DNA from: Pyropia yezoensis
Taxonomy: Eukaryota > Rhodophyta > Bangiophyceae > Bangiales > Bangiaceae
Reading direction: 5' to 3'
Length of the DNA: 64,000 nt
Assembly: GCA_009829735.1 (NCBI GenBank)
Contig: CM020619.1
Span: 31,021,751 to 31,085,750 of the forward strand
In this document: positions 31,847-41,881 of the stretch, in pieces
Layout of the letters: each line of letters starts with the position of its first letter
How positions within the stretch are numbered: the first letter of the stretch is position 1
Notes under the pieces: model-generated
The model's input: the letters and a program-made list of their open reading frames with translations, nothing else
What the model was told of the DNA's origin: nothing
Databases searched by the model: none
Program-made: the position numbers and the translations under genes

Positions 31847-34480
31847 TCAATCCTCTTGTTCCGCATCCGTTGCGGGTGAACTCGGCTCGTCCCGAGGGTC
31901 TTGGTTGGCCCCGTCCTCTTGGTCCTCCTCCGAGTCCGACTCCAGAATCTTGCCGGCTCTGGCCACTGGAGTGCCCTCAATCCCGTTCCGTCGCGTGTAG
32001 GCACAGACATCCGCGATGGGTAGCCGGTTTGAGGGTTCCCAGGTATCATCTGCCGGGTTAAAACCGAACCAGCGTACTCGCAGGTACAGGCGCCCGTCTC
32101 TCCAGGCATGGTCGACAAACTTGACGTAGACAAATTCCCGGCCTTCTTCTTGTGATAGCCAGGGTACTGCGGCCCGCTTGCGCCGGGTCAAATCCCGTTG
32201 GCTTGGCGGTGGAGCTCGGGTGACATGGTCGCTGCTCACCCGGTACGGGGAGCCATCCACGTCCAGAAGGAAGGTCCAGCCATCCGTATTCAGGATCTCA
32301 TAAGGTCCATCCGTCTTAGAGTCCAGCTTCCCCCGGGTCTTGCTATGGTTGTCCACAAAAACCCAGTCGCCACCACCCAGTTCCTTGTTCTTTCCCGGAC
32401 ACCCTTGTCATAGTCCCGCTTGTATCGCTCCTGGGTCTTTGAGATTGACTCCTTGACTCTTGGGAGCAGGAGCTTCAGTTGTTCCAGGAACTCATCCTTT
32501 GCCTTGGGACCTGACTTCAGTGCAGGCTGGAGACCATCTGGTATTCTTTCCAGGGAGAAGTTGGTCAGCCGCCTTGGGGTGACAAAGTCGAGTGGAGCGA
32601 CTCCCGTTGTCCGGTGAAATCGGGAGTTGTAGGCTAGAGTGAGGACAGCCAGAAGCTCGTCCCAGTCTTCTTGGTGCTCCTCCACGTAGTGCCGTAGCAT
32701 GTCCACTAGGGTCCGGTTGAATCGTTCCACCTGGCCGTTCGTTTGAGGGTGGTACGTCGTAGTGTACAAGTTCTTGATGCCCATCAGGTCACAGACTCCT
32801 TGGAAGAACAGGGATGCAAACTGGGGACCATTGTCGGTTAAGACGGAGTCTGGAGGGCCGTAGGCAGCTATCCAGTACTCGCAGAAGGCTGACGTAACAT
32901 CCAGGGCCGTAATGGTCCTCAGCGGGATTGCTCGAGTGAACTTGGAGAACCGGTCACATATGATGAGCAGGTATATGTTGCCACTGGATGTTTCAGGTAG
33001 GGGCCCCAGGATGTCCATGCTTAAGCTTGCAAAGGGCTCCGCCGCAGGGAATAGACGTAGCTTAGAAGTCTTTTTCCTCTGGGACAACCGGTTCCTTGCA
33101 CACGAAACACAAGCCTCCAGGTACTTATGGACGTCACTGGCCATGGTTTCCCAGTAATAGTGTCGTCTCATGGAAGCATACATCCGATTGATACCAGGAT
33201 GTCCGGCCTGGGGAGACGAGTGCTCCAGGCGTAGGATGTCAGCCCGTAGACTCCGGGGTACGTAGACTTGAGTTGCCCCATCGAAGGGTGACACCCTTAC
33301 CAGGAGTCCGTCTGTAGACTCGGAGCAGCGACTGTTCCGGTTCAGGTCCATTTGGTGGCGAAGCTCCAAGCATTGAGGATCCGTCAGTTGTGCCTCCAGC
33401 ATCCGGTGAATGGTTACCGGTTGATGAGCTTCAGGTGTCTCATACAGGGGAGCATGCCAGCCGCGTCCGACATTCGGGAGGATGAAGCAAGGTATTTCCT
33501 CCGGGATAGGACCGGTATCGGCTGCAGGAGTCTCCAGCCGGGACATGGTGTCGGCGCAGTGGTGCTCCCTCCCTGCTCTGGTGCACACCTTGTACTTGAA
33601 ATCCGAAAGGCGTAGGCGCCACCGGGCGACCCTTCCTTGGCTGCTGTCCATGCATAGCAGCCACCTTAGACTGGCGTGGTCCGTCCGGATGAGGAAATCT
33701 TGTCCTTCAAGATATGGACGTAACAGGAAGCAAGCCCAGACGACTGCCAAGCACTCGCGCTCCGTCGTGGAATAATTCTTCTCGACTGGGGTCAACACGC
33801 GGCTGTAGTAGCCTATCGGGAGGAAGTGCCCATCAGGTTGCTGCTGGAGTAGTGAGCACCCCACCTGTACGCCACAGGCATCAGTCTCCAGAACAAACTG
33901 GCCCTCCCGCTTGGGTAACGCCAGTACTGGAGTGGTGGTCAGGCGCTTCTTGAGCTCTTCGAAAGCCGCGGTCTGCTTCTCGTCGAACACCGGGAGTTGT
34001 GCGGGAAGCTTCTTGCTGGTAAGCTTGGTCAATGGCCGGGCAATCAGAGCATAGTCCCGTACGAACCGGCGGTTGACGTTGCACATACCCAGGAAGCTCT
34101 TGAGTTCCGTCTGGGTTTTAGGTTGCCGTGCATGCCGGAGGGCCTTGATGTTCTTTTCATTGACTCGGAGCTCCCCCGGACTCAGCACGTGTCCCAGGTA
34201 CTCCACCTCAGTCTCAAACAGGTGGCACTTCTCGGCCTTGAGGGTGACTCCAGCCTTGGACAGGAGGGCCAGGACCTCCCGAAGGTGTTCCAGGTGTTCC
34301 GTCGGGGTCTTGGAGAAAACAATAATATCGTCCAGGTAGACCAAACATGTTCTCCACCTTAGCCCCGACAGGATGATGTCAATGGCTCTCTGAAAGGTTG
34401 CCGGAGCATTGGTGAGACCAAAAGGAAGACGCTTGCACCGGAATAGTCCCAAGTGGCACGTGAAGGTAGTCTTGTCCTTG
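31847..34480 (-). pseudogene. Pol of A2, 3' part: reverse transcriptase (rest), RNase H, integrase, chromodomain; one-base deletion
   Basis: Continues the pol gene begun at 46536 after the B1 insertion: KDKTTFTCHLGLFRC, YLDDIIVF, RNase H, integrase zinc finger and acid triad (as in A1) and a chromodomain with YLRVRWFGFNPADDTWEP. Compared with A1, one A is missing near 32393 (GAAAG against GAAAAG), which throws the last 170 codons, with the chromodomain, out of frame (31847-32356 is open in the other frame). Where A1 has a TGA in the chromodomain, A2 has CGA. B1 splits the gene after the codons for LADEDK. Not functional. Confidence 0.9.
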
Positions 34481-34843
34481 TGTAGCAATATGGTTGTCCG
34501 TATTGTGACCCTAATATTAGGGGGGCCTCTTCTAATCCTTGGCTTTCAATTTGAGAGTCCGGACTGGTCACGGTATCTATAAGTTACGTATGCCCAGAGG
34601 GACTTGCATCTTGTGGTGGAGGGTAGTGAGTAATGTCTCCGAGGGTTTATAAGGAGGGGGCCGGCGGCGAATCCACCGCCGGCCAAGGTAGAAGAACAAA
34701 CCCCTCCCATTTGGGCTCCCATCTTGGTCCCGTGGCTTGCGCTCCAAGGACAGAAACCTTGGCCTCCCGGTGACGTTGGTGCCGATCCCCCTTGGTGCGT
34801 GTTCCCTGAGAGTGGACGTGCGACGAATACCTATTGTGCTACA
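34481..34843 (+). repeat. 5' LTR of B1
   Basis: 363 bp, TGTAGCAATATGG to ATTGTGCTACA; same sequence as 44844-45206 and, inverted, 60998-61359. It contains a TATA sequence readable in both directions (GTTTATAAGG, 34646-34653) followed by a 9-bp hairpin (GGCCGGCGG, 8-base loop, CCGCCGGCC, 34659-34684). Confidence 0.95.
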
Positions 34844-34844
34844 T

Positions 34845-34861
34845 TGGTGGAGCAGCAGGGG
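34845..34861 (+). other. Primer-binding site of B1
   Basis: TGGTGGAGCAGCAGGGG starts one base after the LTR. It would pair with a tRNA ending CCCCUGCUGCUCCACCA. The same 17 bases follow the LTRs of A2 and C1. I cannot name the tRNA. Confidence 0.75.
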
Positions 34862-35068
34862 ACGGATTTCCGTCACCCTTGTGGTGACGCCGTCTTCGGC
34901 CCTGGCACACGGATAGGGATCCGGTCCTTTTCTTGTACTCGTGGTGTTGCGACCTAATCGATTGTGTTGAGTTTTTACCTGTGACTGTGATCTACTGTTA
35001 CTCTCCCCAATCCACCCCCTCGCTCTCTTATTCGTGGTGATCGGTACGTCGGTTGACTGATTGTGACT

Positions 35069-37252
35069 ATGTCTACCCAAGAGACGGGAAACGTTCAGGA
35101 TGACGGATCGGCGTCGACGCCGACTCCGGAGGTGACTACGGGAACCGGGATCGGGAACCCGATCGACAACATTGAGACGCCAATGCTTTCCGGTGCCGGA
35201 TCGACGTTTGGCACGGCTCGGACGGCAGGAGGCGGGGGCCCACCTCAACTGTCATCGACCGACCTCACTCCTCCGCCTCCTTCACCAGGGGATTCCCTGA
35301 TGGCATCATTGGCCCGTATCGAGGCCCGGTTTTCCGGGCTCGACGCCCGTCAAGATCGGACGGAGGACGCAATGGCAGTGTTGATGTCAACACGCCACAC
35401 GACGGGACCCCGTCGTGTTCCTCCCACACCGGTACGGTTCGAACCGGACGGACTACTTTCGGAGTCCACCAGGGTTAACCCCGGTGTTGCTACTCCCGGA
35501 CATCCCCCGGACACAATGGGGTATGGATCCGACTCGTCGGCGGAGTTTAAACGTAGCCATACGGAGCGCTACGCTCGGAGCACCCAGAGCGGGCTCCGCG
35601 GACACGACCTGGCGGATACTTACGCCGGTGGAGAGTCGGTTATTGGGGGAGGGGGTACCCTCTCACATTACCCCCTCGACGACGGAAGCCAGGCAACTCG
35701 GGTTCCCGAGGTGCCGACGCCTGAAGTACCATCTTCAGTGGTGGAAGCTATGACCGCGCACGTAACTGCGAGCCTACTGAAGCGGATGGAGTCGGATGAG
35801 TTTGCTCATCAGCTGGCTAAGCGACTTGATATCCAGGACGCTGACACGGAGATCGTCAACGAGGTCTTCCGGTCGGTTCTTACTCCGGAACGTTATCGTT
35901 TGGAGGACCGATCTACCACCGTATCGGAATCGATGCGTAATACGTAGCACCGAGCGATTCGCTCTATGCAGACTCTTATGAAGGGAGTCCCTATGTTCGG
36001 GGGGCCCAACGGACGCCCGTTGGCAGTCATCGGCTTCTTGACTAGCTTCAAGGCAGCCGCGGACAAGGCGCTCGTCAACGAGGGGCTGGCCCTGGAGATC
36101 CTCCCGTTCTTTGTTGACGAACGGGTGCGGGGCATCCTTGCCCAGGCATCCCCGATGCCGGGAATGAGGGTTGCAGCCACTCCCATGGATTACCGTGGGA
36201 TTCTCAAGGAGCTGCTGAGCAGCTACCTCAGTGAGGACAAGTGCGAGGACCACTACCGGGCCCTGCGCACTGCCACCGCCCAGAGATGGGAGGATAAGGA
36301 GATGTTTGGACGCCGTATCCAAGAGCTCGACTACGAGCTGGGGAAGCTCTTCGGAGAAGGGGAGCTACGGGCCATCCTGTTCACAGGAGTACCCAACTAC
36401 GTGCGGATATACGCACGGGGAGCCAATACGGCACGGACGAACTTCAGTCGACTGATGCACATGTGCAAGTCCCTAGGGGACGCCTACCGGGTTCTACACC
36501 CGGAATGTGCCTTGGCCCCGAAGCCCAAGGGTGAGGGAGGCAAGCCCAGTCTGACCCCGGTACCGAGGCAAGAGAAGGTGGAACGTAAGGCCGCACCAGT
36601 ACTGGTGGCGACCGAACACCCCCCCACCGGTGAGGATGAACCTCTAGTCGACCAACAGGGCCACCTGTTGCTACCGGCGACGCCGGTGATTGATGAGCAT
36701 GGTACGGTAGCGTACATCGCCCCGGCTGGAACCCAGTTCCAGGTCAACGAAGGGACGGGACGGCGCGTCCCGTATGTGCGGACTACGGGGTATGCCCCGG
36801 TTACGGGTAACCCCCACCAGCCCCTGCCTACATGGGCAGTACGTACGGAGGCACCTCCGCAGATTGCGAGCCGACCCAACCGGTTGGGGGAGTCCATGTT
36901 CCGGTTGACCCAAGGACCCAAGGCCTACCAGGGAGCAGGCGCTCGGGCGCCCGAGGGAGGCAACCGCAGCTACGGGGCTACCCCGATGCGAACTGAAGGG
37001 GGGACCGGCACGTCCGGATGTATGCTGTGTGAGGATCCCCAGCACTGGGTGTCTTCCTGCCCACTCATCCCCGAGGAGTCTCGTCGGGCAGCGGCGCAAC
37101 GCAAGGCATCCACCGGGGGGTATCCCGCCAGAGCACCCGGACCCGCACCGGGTAGGCAGCCAGCTCCAGGTGGAGTACTGGCCATCGAGGAGGCACCCCC
37201 TCAGCCGGATGTCCCGACGGACAGCACCCTACCAAGGGCGGGAAACGAGTAA
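35069..37252 (+). pseudogene. Gag of B1, one in-frame stop
   Basis: A 728-codon frame from ATG 35069 (MSTQETGN) to TAA 37250-37252, broken by one TAG at 35945-35947; D has TTG-like coding there (STLHRAIRS), so this is a point mutation. Order: acidic and Pro-rich N-terminus with a predicted coiled stretch (SLARIEARFSGLDARQDRTED), a capsid-like helical region (about 230-480) and a CCHC zinc knuckle CMLCEDPQHWVSSC (near codon 650). Gag forms the particle and binds the RNA. Pol begins 30-84 bases further on in another frame, without overlap. Confidence 0.88.
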
Positions 37253-37335
37253 GAGGAAGGACCACCGGGGGGCGCTGGGGTAACCCTAGCAAGCCACCCC
37301 GGACGGCCGCGGGGAAGGCCCCACGGAGAGCGCGG

Positions 37336-40300
37336 TTGAGCCGACGCCGCATCAACCCCCGGGTACACCTTCCGGCCCCGACGACACGGCGTCAGGGGAT
37401 TGATGACCAACCACCAAGGTTGGGAGGTGAGGACGGGAAGCCCCTTCACGTTGAAACAGCCAAGGGCCCTGTCCAGGATGCCCTAGCTACCCCGGATATC
37501 GGTGTAGGCCACGTACTGTTCACCTTGGAAAACTTCAAGGTATCAGCCACACTGGGGGTTGACCCCCAGTCGACACGATCGTACTACCCTGTACTGGATA
37601 CAGGGGCTGGACCCAACCTTATCCGGAAGGACACCCTCCCGGACAAGTGGCTTCCGCGAGTCAGAGTGACTCGGGGACCCACCATCAAGGACGCGAATGG
37701 TCGCCTCATTCGTACGACCGCAGCGATGTCGCTGTGGGTTACCATCGGGGAGCTTACTACGGAAGTTGACTTCCTGGTATGTGAGACGCTATCGGTGCCC
37801 TGCATACTGGGGTGCACCTTCATCAACGATCACGTTGATGCAATCCGGCCAGGACGGAGGACCGTCGAGCTTCAAGAAGCCGACGGGACGAAGCGAGGAC
37901 ATACGGCTATCGTCAGGGACCTGACGCTGCAAGGGAGCCACGTTAACGTGGCTGAGGTGTACGCAAGTGTTGAGCCGAAGACACTTCGGTTGGCCAAGCG
38001 AACTCGCTTTGAGCCGTTGTCGGAGACAGTCCTCCCGGTTAACTGTGACCTCGCAGGCATCTGCAGAGTCCAGTCCAACCTGCGGACATACAAGCGCCAT
38101 GGGTTGACCATGGCCAACGGTCTCATAGACCTCCCAGCAGGAGGGTCGTCCCTCCTAGTGATGGCGAACTATCGCCGTAAGGCAGTCACCCTCCCGAAGG
38201 GAACTATCCTCGGGATTGCCGAGCTCTACGAAGGAGATATCCTTACCCCTGATAAGGAAGGTCAAGTGGAACCACTTGAGGTGCTGGCGGTCGCCGAGAC
38301 CACCGAGCGACAGCAACCCGATGACGGGAAGCCTAACCCATCGGTGGCCCCGGCGGACATGCCGTCAAAGGACCAAGAAGCACTGAAGGCCCTGGCCGAG
38401 GCTGACCTCGACCACCTTCCCCCTTCGGCAGCCGAAGGGGTACGACGGATGCTAAGAAAGCATGACGTCATGTGGACAGGCGGAGCCTTGGGTACCATTG
38501 GGGCAACCCAACATCGTATAGACCTGGTGCCAGGCGCACGACCCGCCTGGTCACAACCGCACCGAGCGGGACCTATGCAACGAGAGATCGTTGATGGAGA
38601 AGTGAAGAGGATGAGCGAAGCGAAGGTGTTACGACCTTCGATGTCGGAGTGGAGTGCCCCAGTCGTTATCGTACCGAAGAAGGATCAGACCCCTCGGTTT
38701 TGCATCGATTATCGACGCCTCAACTTGGTTACCAAAAAAGACTCATACCCTTTACCAAGGATGGATGAATGCATCGACTCCCTGGGGGAAGCTACGGTGT
38801 TTATCACCATCGACTGCAATGCCGGATACTGGCAGATCCCGGTGGCGGACGAGGATATCCCCAAGACGGCATTCGTCTGTCACAGTGGAGTGTACGAGTT
38901 CCTAAGGATGCCCTTCGGATTGTCCAACGCCCCCGCTACATTCCAGCGGGCCATCGACATTATACTGTCGGGGGTGAGGTGGCGTAACTGCCTAGTGTAC
39001 CTCGATGACGTCATCGTCTTCTCGCGTAACATGGATGACCATGTGCAACATGTTGACGAGGTACTCACCCTCTTGAGGAATGCCGGGGTAACCCTGCGTC
39101 TGAAGAAGTGCGCCTTCTTCCAACAGACGGTCGAGTATCTGGGCCACCAGATAACCCCTGGTAAACTAGGGGTACTCGAAGCCAATACCCGGGCACTCCG
39201 GGATGCCCGGTTCCCTAACACCCAGACACAGCTCAAGAGCTTCCTGGGAATGTGCAATGTATACCGACGGTTCGTCAAGGACTTCGCTCGGATAGCTAAA
39301 CCGTTGACGGTTCTTACGAGCAGTACCTTACCCAAGGTACTCCAACCCCCTTCGCCTAGCGAAGAGGAGGCATTCGAGTCGCTGAAGCGAGCCCTACTAT
39401 GCCCACCCGTCCTTGCGTTACCGCACAGACGGGGTACCTTCGTCATCGATGTCGATGCGTGCGATACACAAGTGGGATGCACCCTGTTACAGGGAGAGAC
39501 GTTGATCGGTACCGATAACGTTATCCCGGACCTACGTCCGGTAGGGTACTTCAGCCGGACACTCAACCCGGCTGAGCGGAACTATAGTGCCACCGAGCGG
39601 GAATGCCTCGGAGTTATATGGGCAGTGCAACTGCTCCGTCCATACCTGGAGGGCTCCAGGTTCATCGTGAGGTCCGACCACGAACCCCGACGATGGCTCC
39701 TCAACCTTGGTGACAAGGATTCCGATAGCCATGGGAGGCTAGCCCGATGGAGGCTGAAGATGGCCGAGCACGACTACCGTACCGTGTATAAGGCTGGGTC
39801 AACCCACCATCTTGGAGACGCGTTGTCTCGACTCGACACCCCGAGCGGCGATACCCGCCCGGTGGACGAGGACATCCCGGTGGTACCGGTCTGCATGGTG
39901 GGTAACGCCACCCAAGGTATGGTTGACCATACCATGGCACACCGAGCATGCCCACTGACCCTCGCGGACTTCCGCGAGGCACAAGCCAATGACGATGACT
40001 GTAGACGTCATCGTGCTAACCTCCTGGCCGGCACGGCCGGCATCTTCTCCGAGAACGAAGACGGACTCATATACCGGCGGGCACCCGCCGATGGACGACA
40101 TCAAGTCGTGGTTCCCGTGTCCTTACGGCAAGCCGTCATGGAACGAGAACACGAGAACCCTACAGCCGGACACCCGGGGGGTTCTCGTATGTTCGCAGCA
40201 ATGCGATGGTTCTTCTACTGGCCAGCAATGGCCGTCGACGTGGTCGACCACGTAAGGGGATGCCACCCCTGTGCACGTAATCGCATGAGTCTACATAGGC

Positions 40301-41427
40301 AGGCGTCTGCCATGAAGCTATTCCCACCCGATGGGCCCAACGAGCAAGTCGCTATCGACATACTCGGGCCACTTCCGGTAACGGAAGAAGGGAACAGGTA
40401 CATCCTGGTCATGTCTGACCGCTTCACTAAGCTGTCACGAGCGGCAGCCATCCCGAATGATACGGCATACACGATCATGAACGCAGTAGTTGACCACTGG
40501 ATCAGTGCTTACGGAGTAATGAAGCAACTCCTCTCCGATAACGGAGCAAACCTTACGTCAGCATTCTGCACTAAGGTCCTGGGCATGTTCGGTATCGAAC
40601 CACGTCGGGCATCCGACCACCACCCGCAGACCAACGGACAGGTGGAGCGGTTCAACCGCACCATCGTCAAGATGCTACAGTGCTACGTGGCTGAGCACAC
40701 GAACACTTGGGACAGGCTTCTGTCCGTACTCACCCTGGCATACAATGCCAGGCCACATCGGAGCACGAACATCGCTCCGCTAGAGTGGGTCATGCCCTTA
40801 GGCGTCGGTAACCTGACGCTGCCGCCAGGCAGGTGCACTCGGTATGATACACCGAAGGGCCGACCGGCCGAACGCATACACCTAGCTTGGTTGGCCAAGC
40901 TATCGTGGACGATCCCTAAGCTCAAGGGTGCCCTTGACAGAACACAACTTCGATACAAGAAGAACTTCGACGCCCGACTACGGGTGCGCAACGCTACCCT
41001 GATGACAGGTGACTGGGTCTACATCAGACACCAGAAGTTCCGGGGGAACAAGCTCATGCAACCGGTCAAGGGACCGTACCAGGTTCTCTACAGAGATGAC
41101 CACTCTGTTATCTTACACTCCGATACGGAGATCCAACGCATCAGTGTGAATGATGTCACACCTGCTCCGAAGCCGGAACAGCCTCAGCCGGTACCGGCTG
41201 GGTTGCTACATGAAGCTCTTACAACCCACCGGTCAGATGACCCGGTGGGACCGGATGGGATTCCATACCAAGTAGAGAGCGTGTTCGGACACACCGACCC
41301 GGACCTACCAGGACTCTGGTACATCAAGGTGATGTGGGTCGGATACGACTCACCCACCTGGGAACAGGCGGCGAATATACCCCGCCAACTCCTCATGCCT
41401 TACATGAGGCGACGACGCCTACTGTAA
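37336..41427 (+). CDS. Pol of B1: protease, reverse transcriptase, RNase H, integrase, degenerate chromodomain
   Basis: An uninterrupted frame of 1363 codons. Position 37336 is a TTG; the frame is open from about 37282, after a TAA, and no ATG decides the start. Order by residue: protease LDTGAG (about 87-92), reverse transcriptase with CIDYRRLN (about 455) and YLDDVIVF (555-562), RNase H with DACDTQVG (about 705) and TERECLGVIW, integrase zinc finger H..H..CHPC (about 935-980) and acid triad (DILGPL near 1007, SDNGAN near 1067, VERFNR near 1103), then a GPY-like part and a weak chromodomain (WYIKVMWVGYDSPTWEQ, near 1335). All catalytic motifs are present. How it is translated relative to gag is unclear: gag ends with TAA 30 bases before this frame opens. 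Confidence 0.93.
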   Translation: MSRRRINPRVHLPAPTTRRQGIDDQPPRLGGEDGKPLHVETAKGPVQDALATPDIGVGHVLFTLENFKVSATLGVDPQSTRSYYPVLDTGAGPNLIRKDTLPDKWLPRVRVTRGPTIKDANGRLIRTTAAMSLWVTIGELTTEVDFLVCETLSVPCILGCTFINDHVDAIRPGRRTVELQEADGTKRGHTAIVRDLTLQGSHVNVAEVYASVEPKTLRLAKRTRFEPLSETVLPVNCDLAGICRVQSNLRTYKRHGLTMANGLIDLPAGGSSLLVMANYRRKAVTLPKGTILGIAELYEGDILTPDKEGQVEPLEVLAVAETTERQQPDDGKPNPSVAPADMPSKDQEALKALAEADLDHLPPSAAEGVRRMLRKHDVMWTGGALGTIGATQHRIDLVPGARPAWSQPHRAGPMQREIVDGEVKRMSEAKVLRPSMSEWSAPVVIVPKKDQTPRFCIDYRRLNLVTKKDSYPLPRMDECIDSLGEATVFITIDCNAGYWQIPVADEDIPKTAFVCHSGVYEFLRMPFGLSNAPATFQRAIDIILSGVRWRNCLVYLDDVIVFSRNMDDHVQHVDEVLTLLRNAGVTLRLKKCAFFQQTVEYLGHQITPGKLGVLEANTRALRDARFPNTQTQLKSFLGMCNVYRRFVKDFARIAKPLTVLTSSTLPKVLQPPSPSEEEAFESLKRALLCPPVLALPHRRGTFVIDVDACDTQVGCTLLQGETLIGTDNVIPDLRPVGYFSRTLNPAERNYSATERECLGVIWAVQLLRPYLEGSRFIVRSDHEPRRWLLNLGDKDSDSHGRLARWRLKMAEHDYRTVYKAGSTHHLGDALSRLDTPSGDTRPVDEDIPVVPVCMVGNATQGMVDHTMAHRACPLTLADFREAQANDDDCRRHRANLLAGTAGIFSENEDGLIYRRAPADGRHQVVVPVSLRQAVMEREHENPTAGHPGGSRMFAAMRWFFYWPAMAVDVVDHVRGCHPCARNRMSLHRQASAMKLFPPDGPNEQVAIDILGPLPVTEEGNRYILVMSDRFTKLSRAAAIPNDTAYTIMNAVVDHWISAYGVMKQLLSDNGANLTSAFCTKVLGMFGIEPRRASDHHPQTNGQVERFNRTIVKMLQCYVAEHTNTWDRLLSVLTLAYNARPHRSTNIAPLEWVMPLGVGNLTLPPGRCTRYDTPKGRPAERIHLAWLAKLSWTIPKLKGALDRTQLRYKKNFDARLRVRNATLMTGDWVYIRHQKFRGNKLMQPVKGPYQVLYRDDHSVILHSDTEIQRISVNDVTPAPKPEQPQPVPAGLLHEALTTHRSDDPVGPDGIPYQVESVFGHTDPDLPGLWYIKVMWVGYDSPTWEQAANIPRQLLMPYMRRRRLL

Positions 41428-41881
41428 CAACCCAACCGACACCGACTTCGGCTGTTGGGGGGTGGGGCTTATACCTACTAAGTAGGGTGTGACATGATTA
41501 CGGCAGACTTAGGTTTCTAAGTCAAATCAGACTTAGGTTGCTAAGTCAAATCAAGCTTAGGTAACTAAGCGAAACCCGAACCTTAATAAGTTAACTTAAA
41601 GGTAAAGGCTAACTCCGATAATATCGAAGTAACTAGGGGGCTTACACGGGAGGATGACCTCCCCAAGCTAAGACACAAAGTGAGGAAGGATGACCTCCCC
41701 AAGCATGAACCAACCGGAAGAAGTTGGGCGGGAGGCAAGGCACCACTGAGCCAGAAGGGGTACTCCCCAGGGCAGCAAACAGAGGCAAGCAATGCCCCCG
41801 AAGGGGATGAGTTTATACTCACTACTACCCGGGCACCATAAGGGCTACCGGGTCCCTCCCCCTCACAAACAATGGCAATCC
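41428..41881. other. Spacer between convergent B1 genes with a row of palindromes
   Basis: 454 bp between the ends of pol (plus) and the antisense gene (minus). At 41506-41570 three units with a 24-bp period each form a short hairpin: GACTTAG-GTTT-CTAAGTC, GACTTAG-GTTG-CTAAGTC and GCTTAG-GTAA-CTAAGC. CCTACTAAGTAGG (about 41474) and the perfect palindrome TAAGTTAACTTA (about 41587) flank them. Position between two gene ends suggests transcript ends or RNA structures; this is inference. Confidence 0.6.

Noticed and set aside
34845..34861. tRNA gene fragments at CCTGCTGCTCCACCA
   Set aside because: Only the 3' end of a tRNA is matched, always next to an LTR; these are primer-binding sites. No complete tRNA, rRNA gene or CRISPR array was seen in the window.
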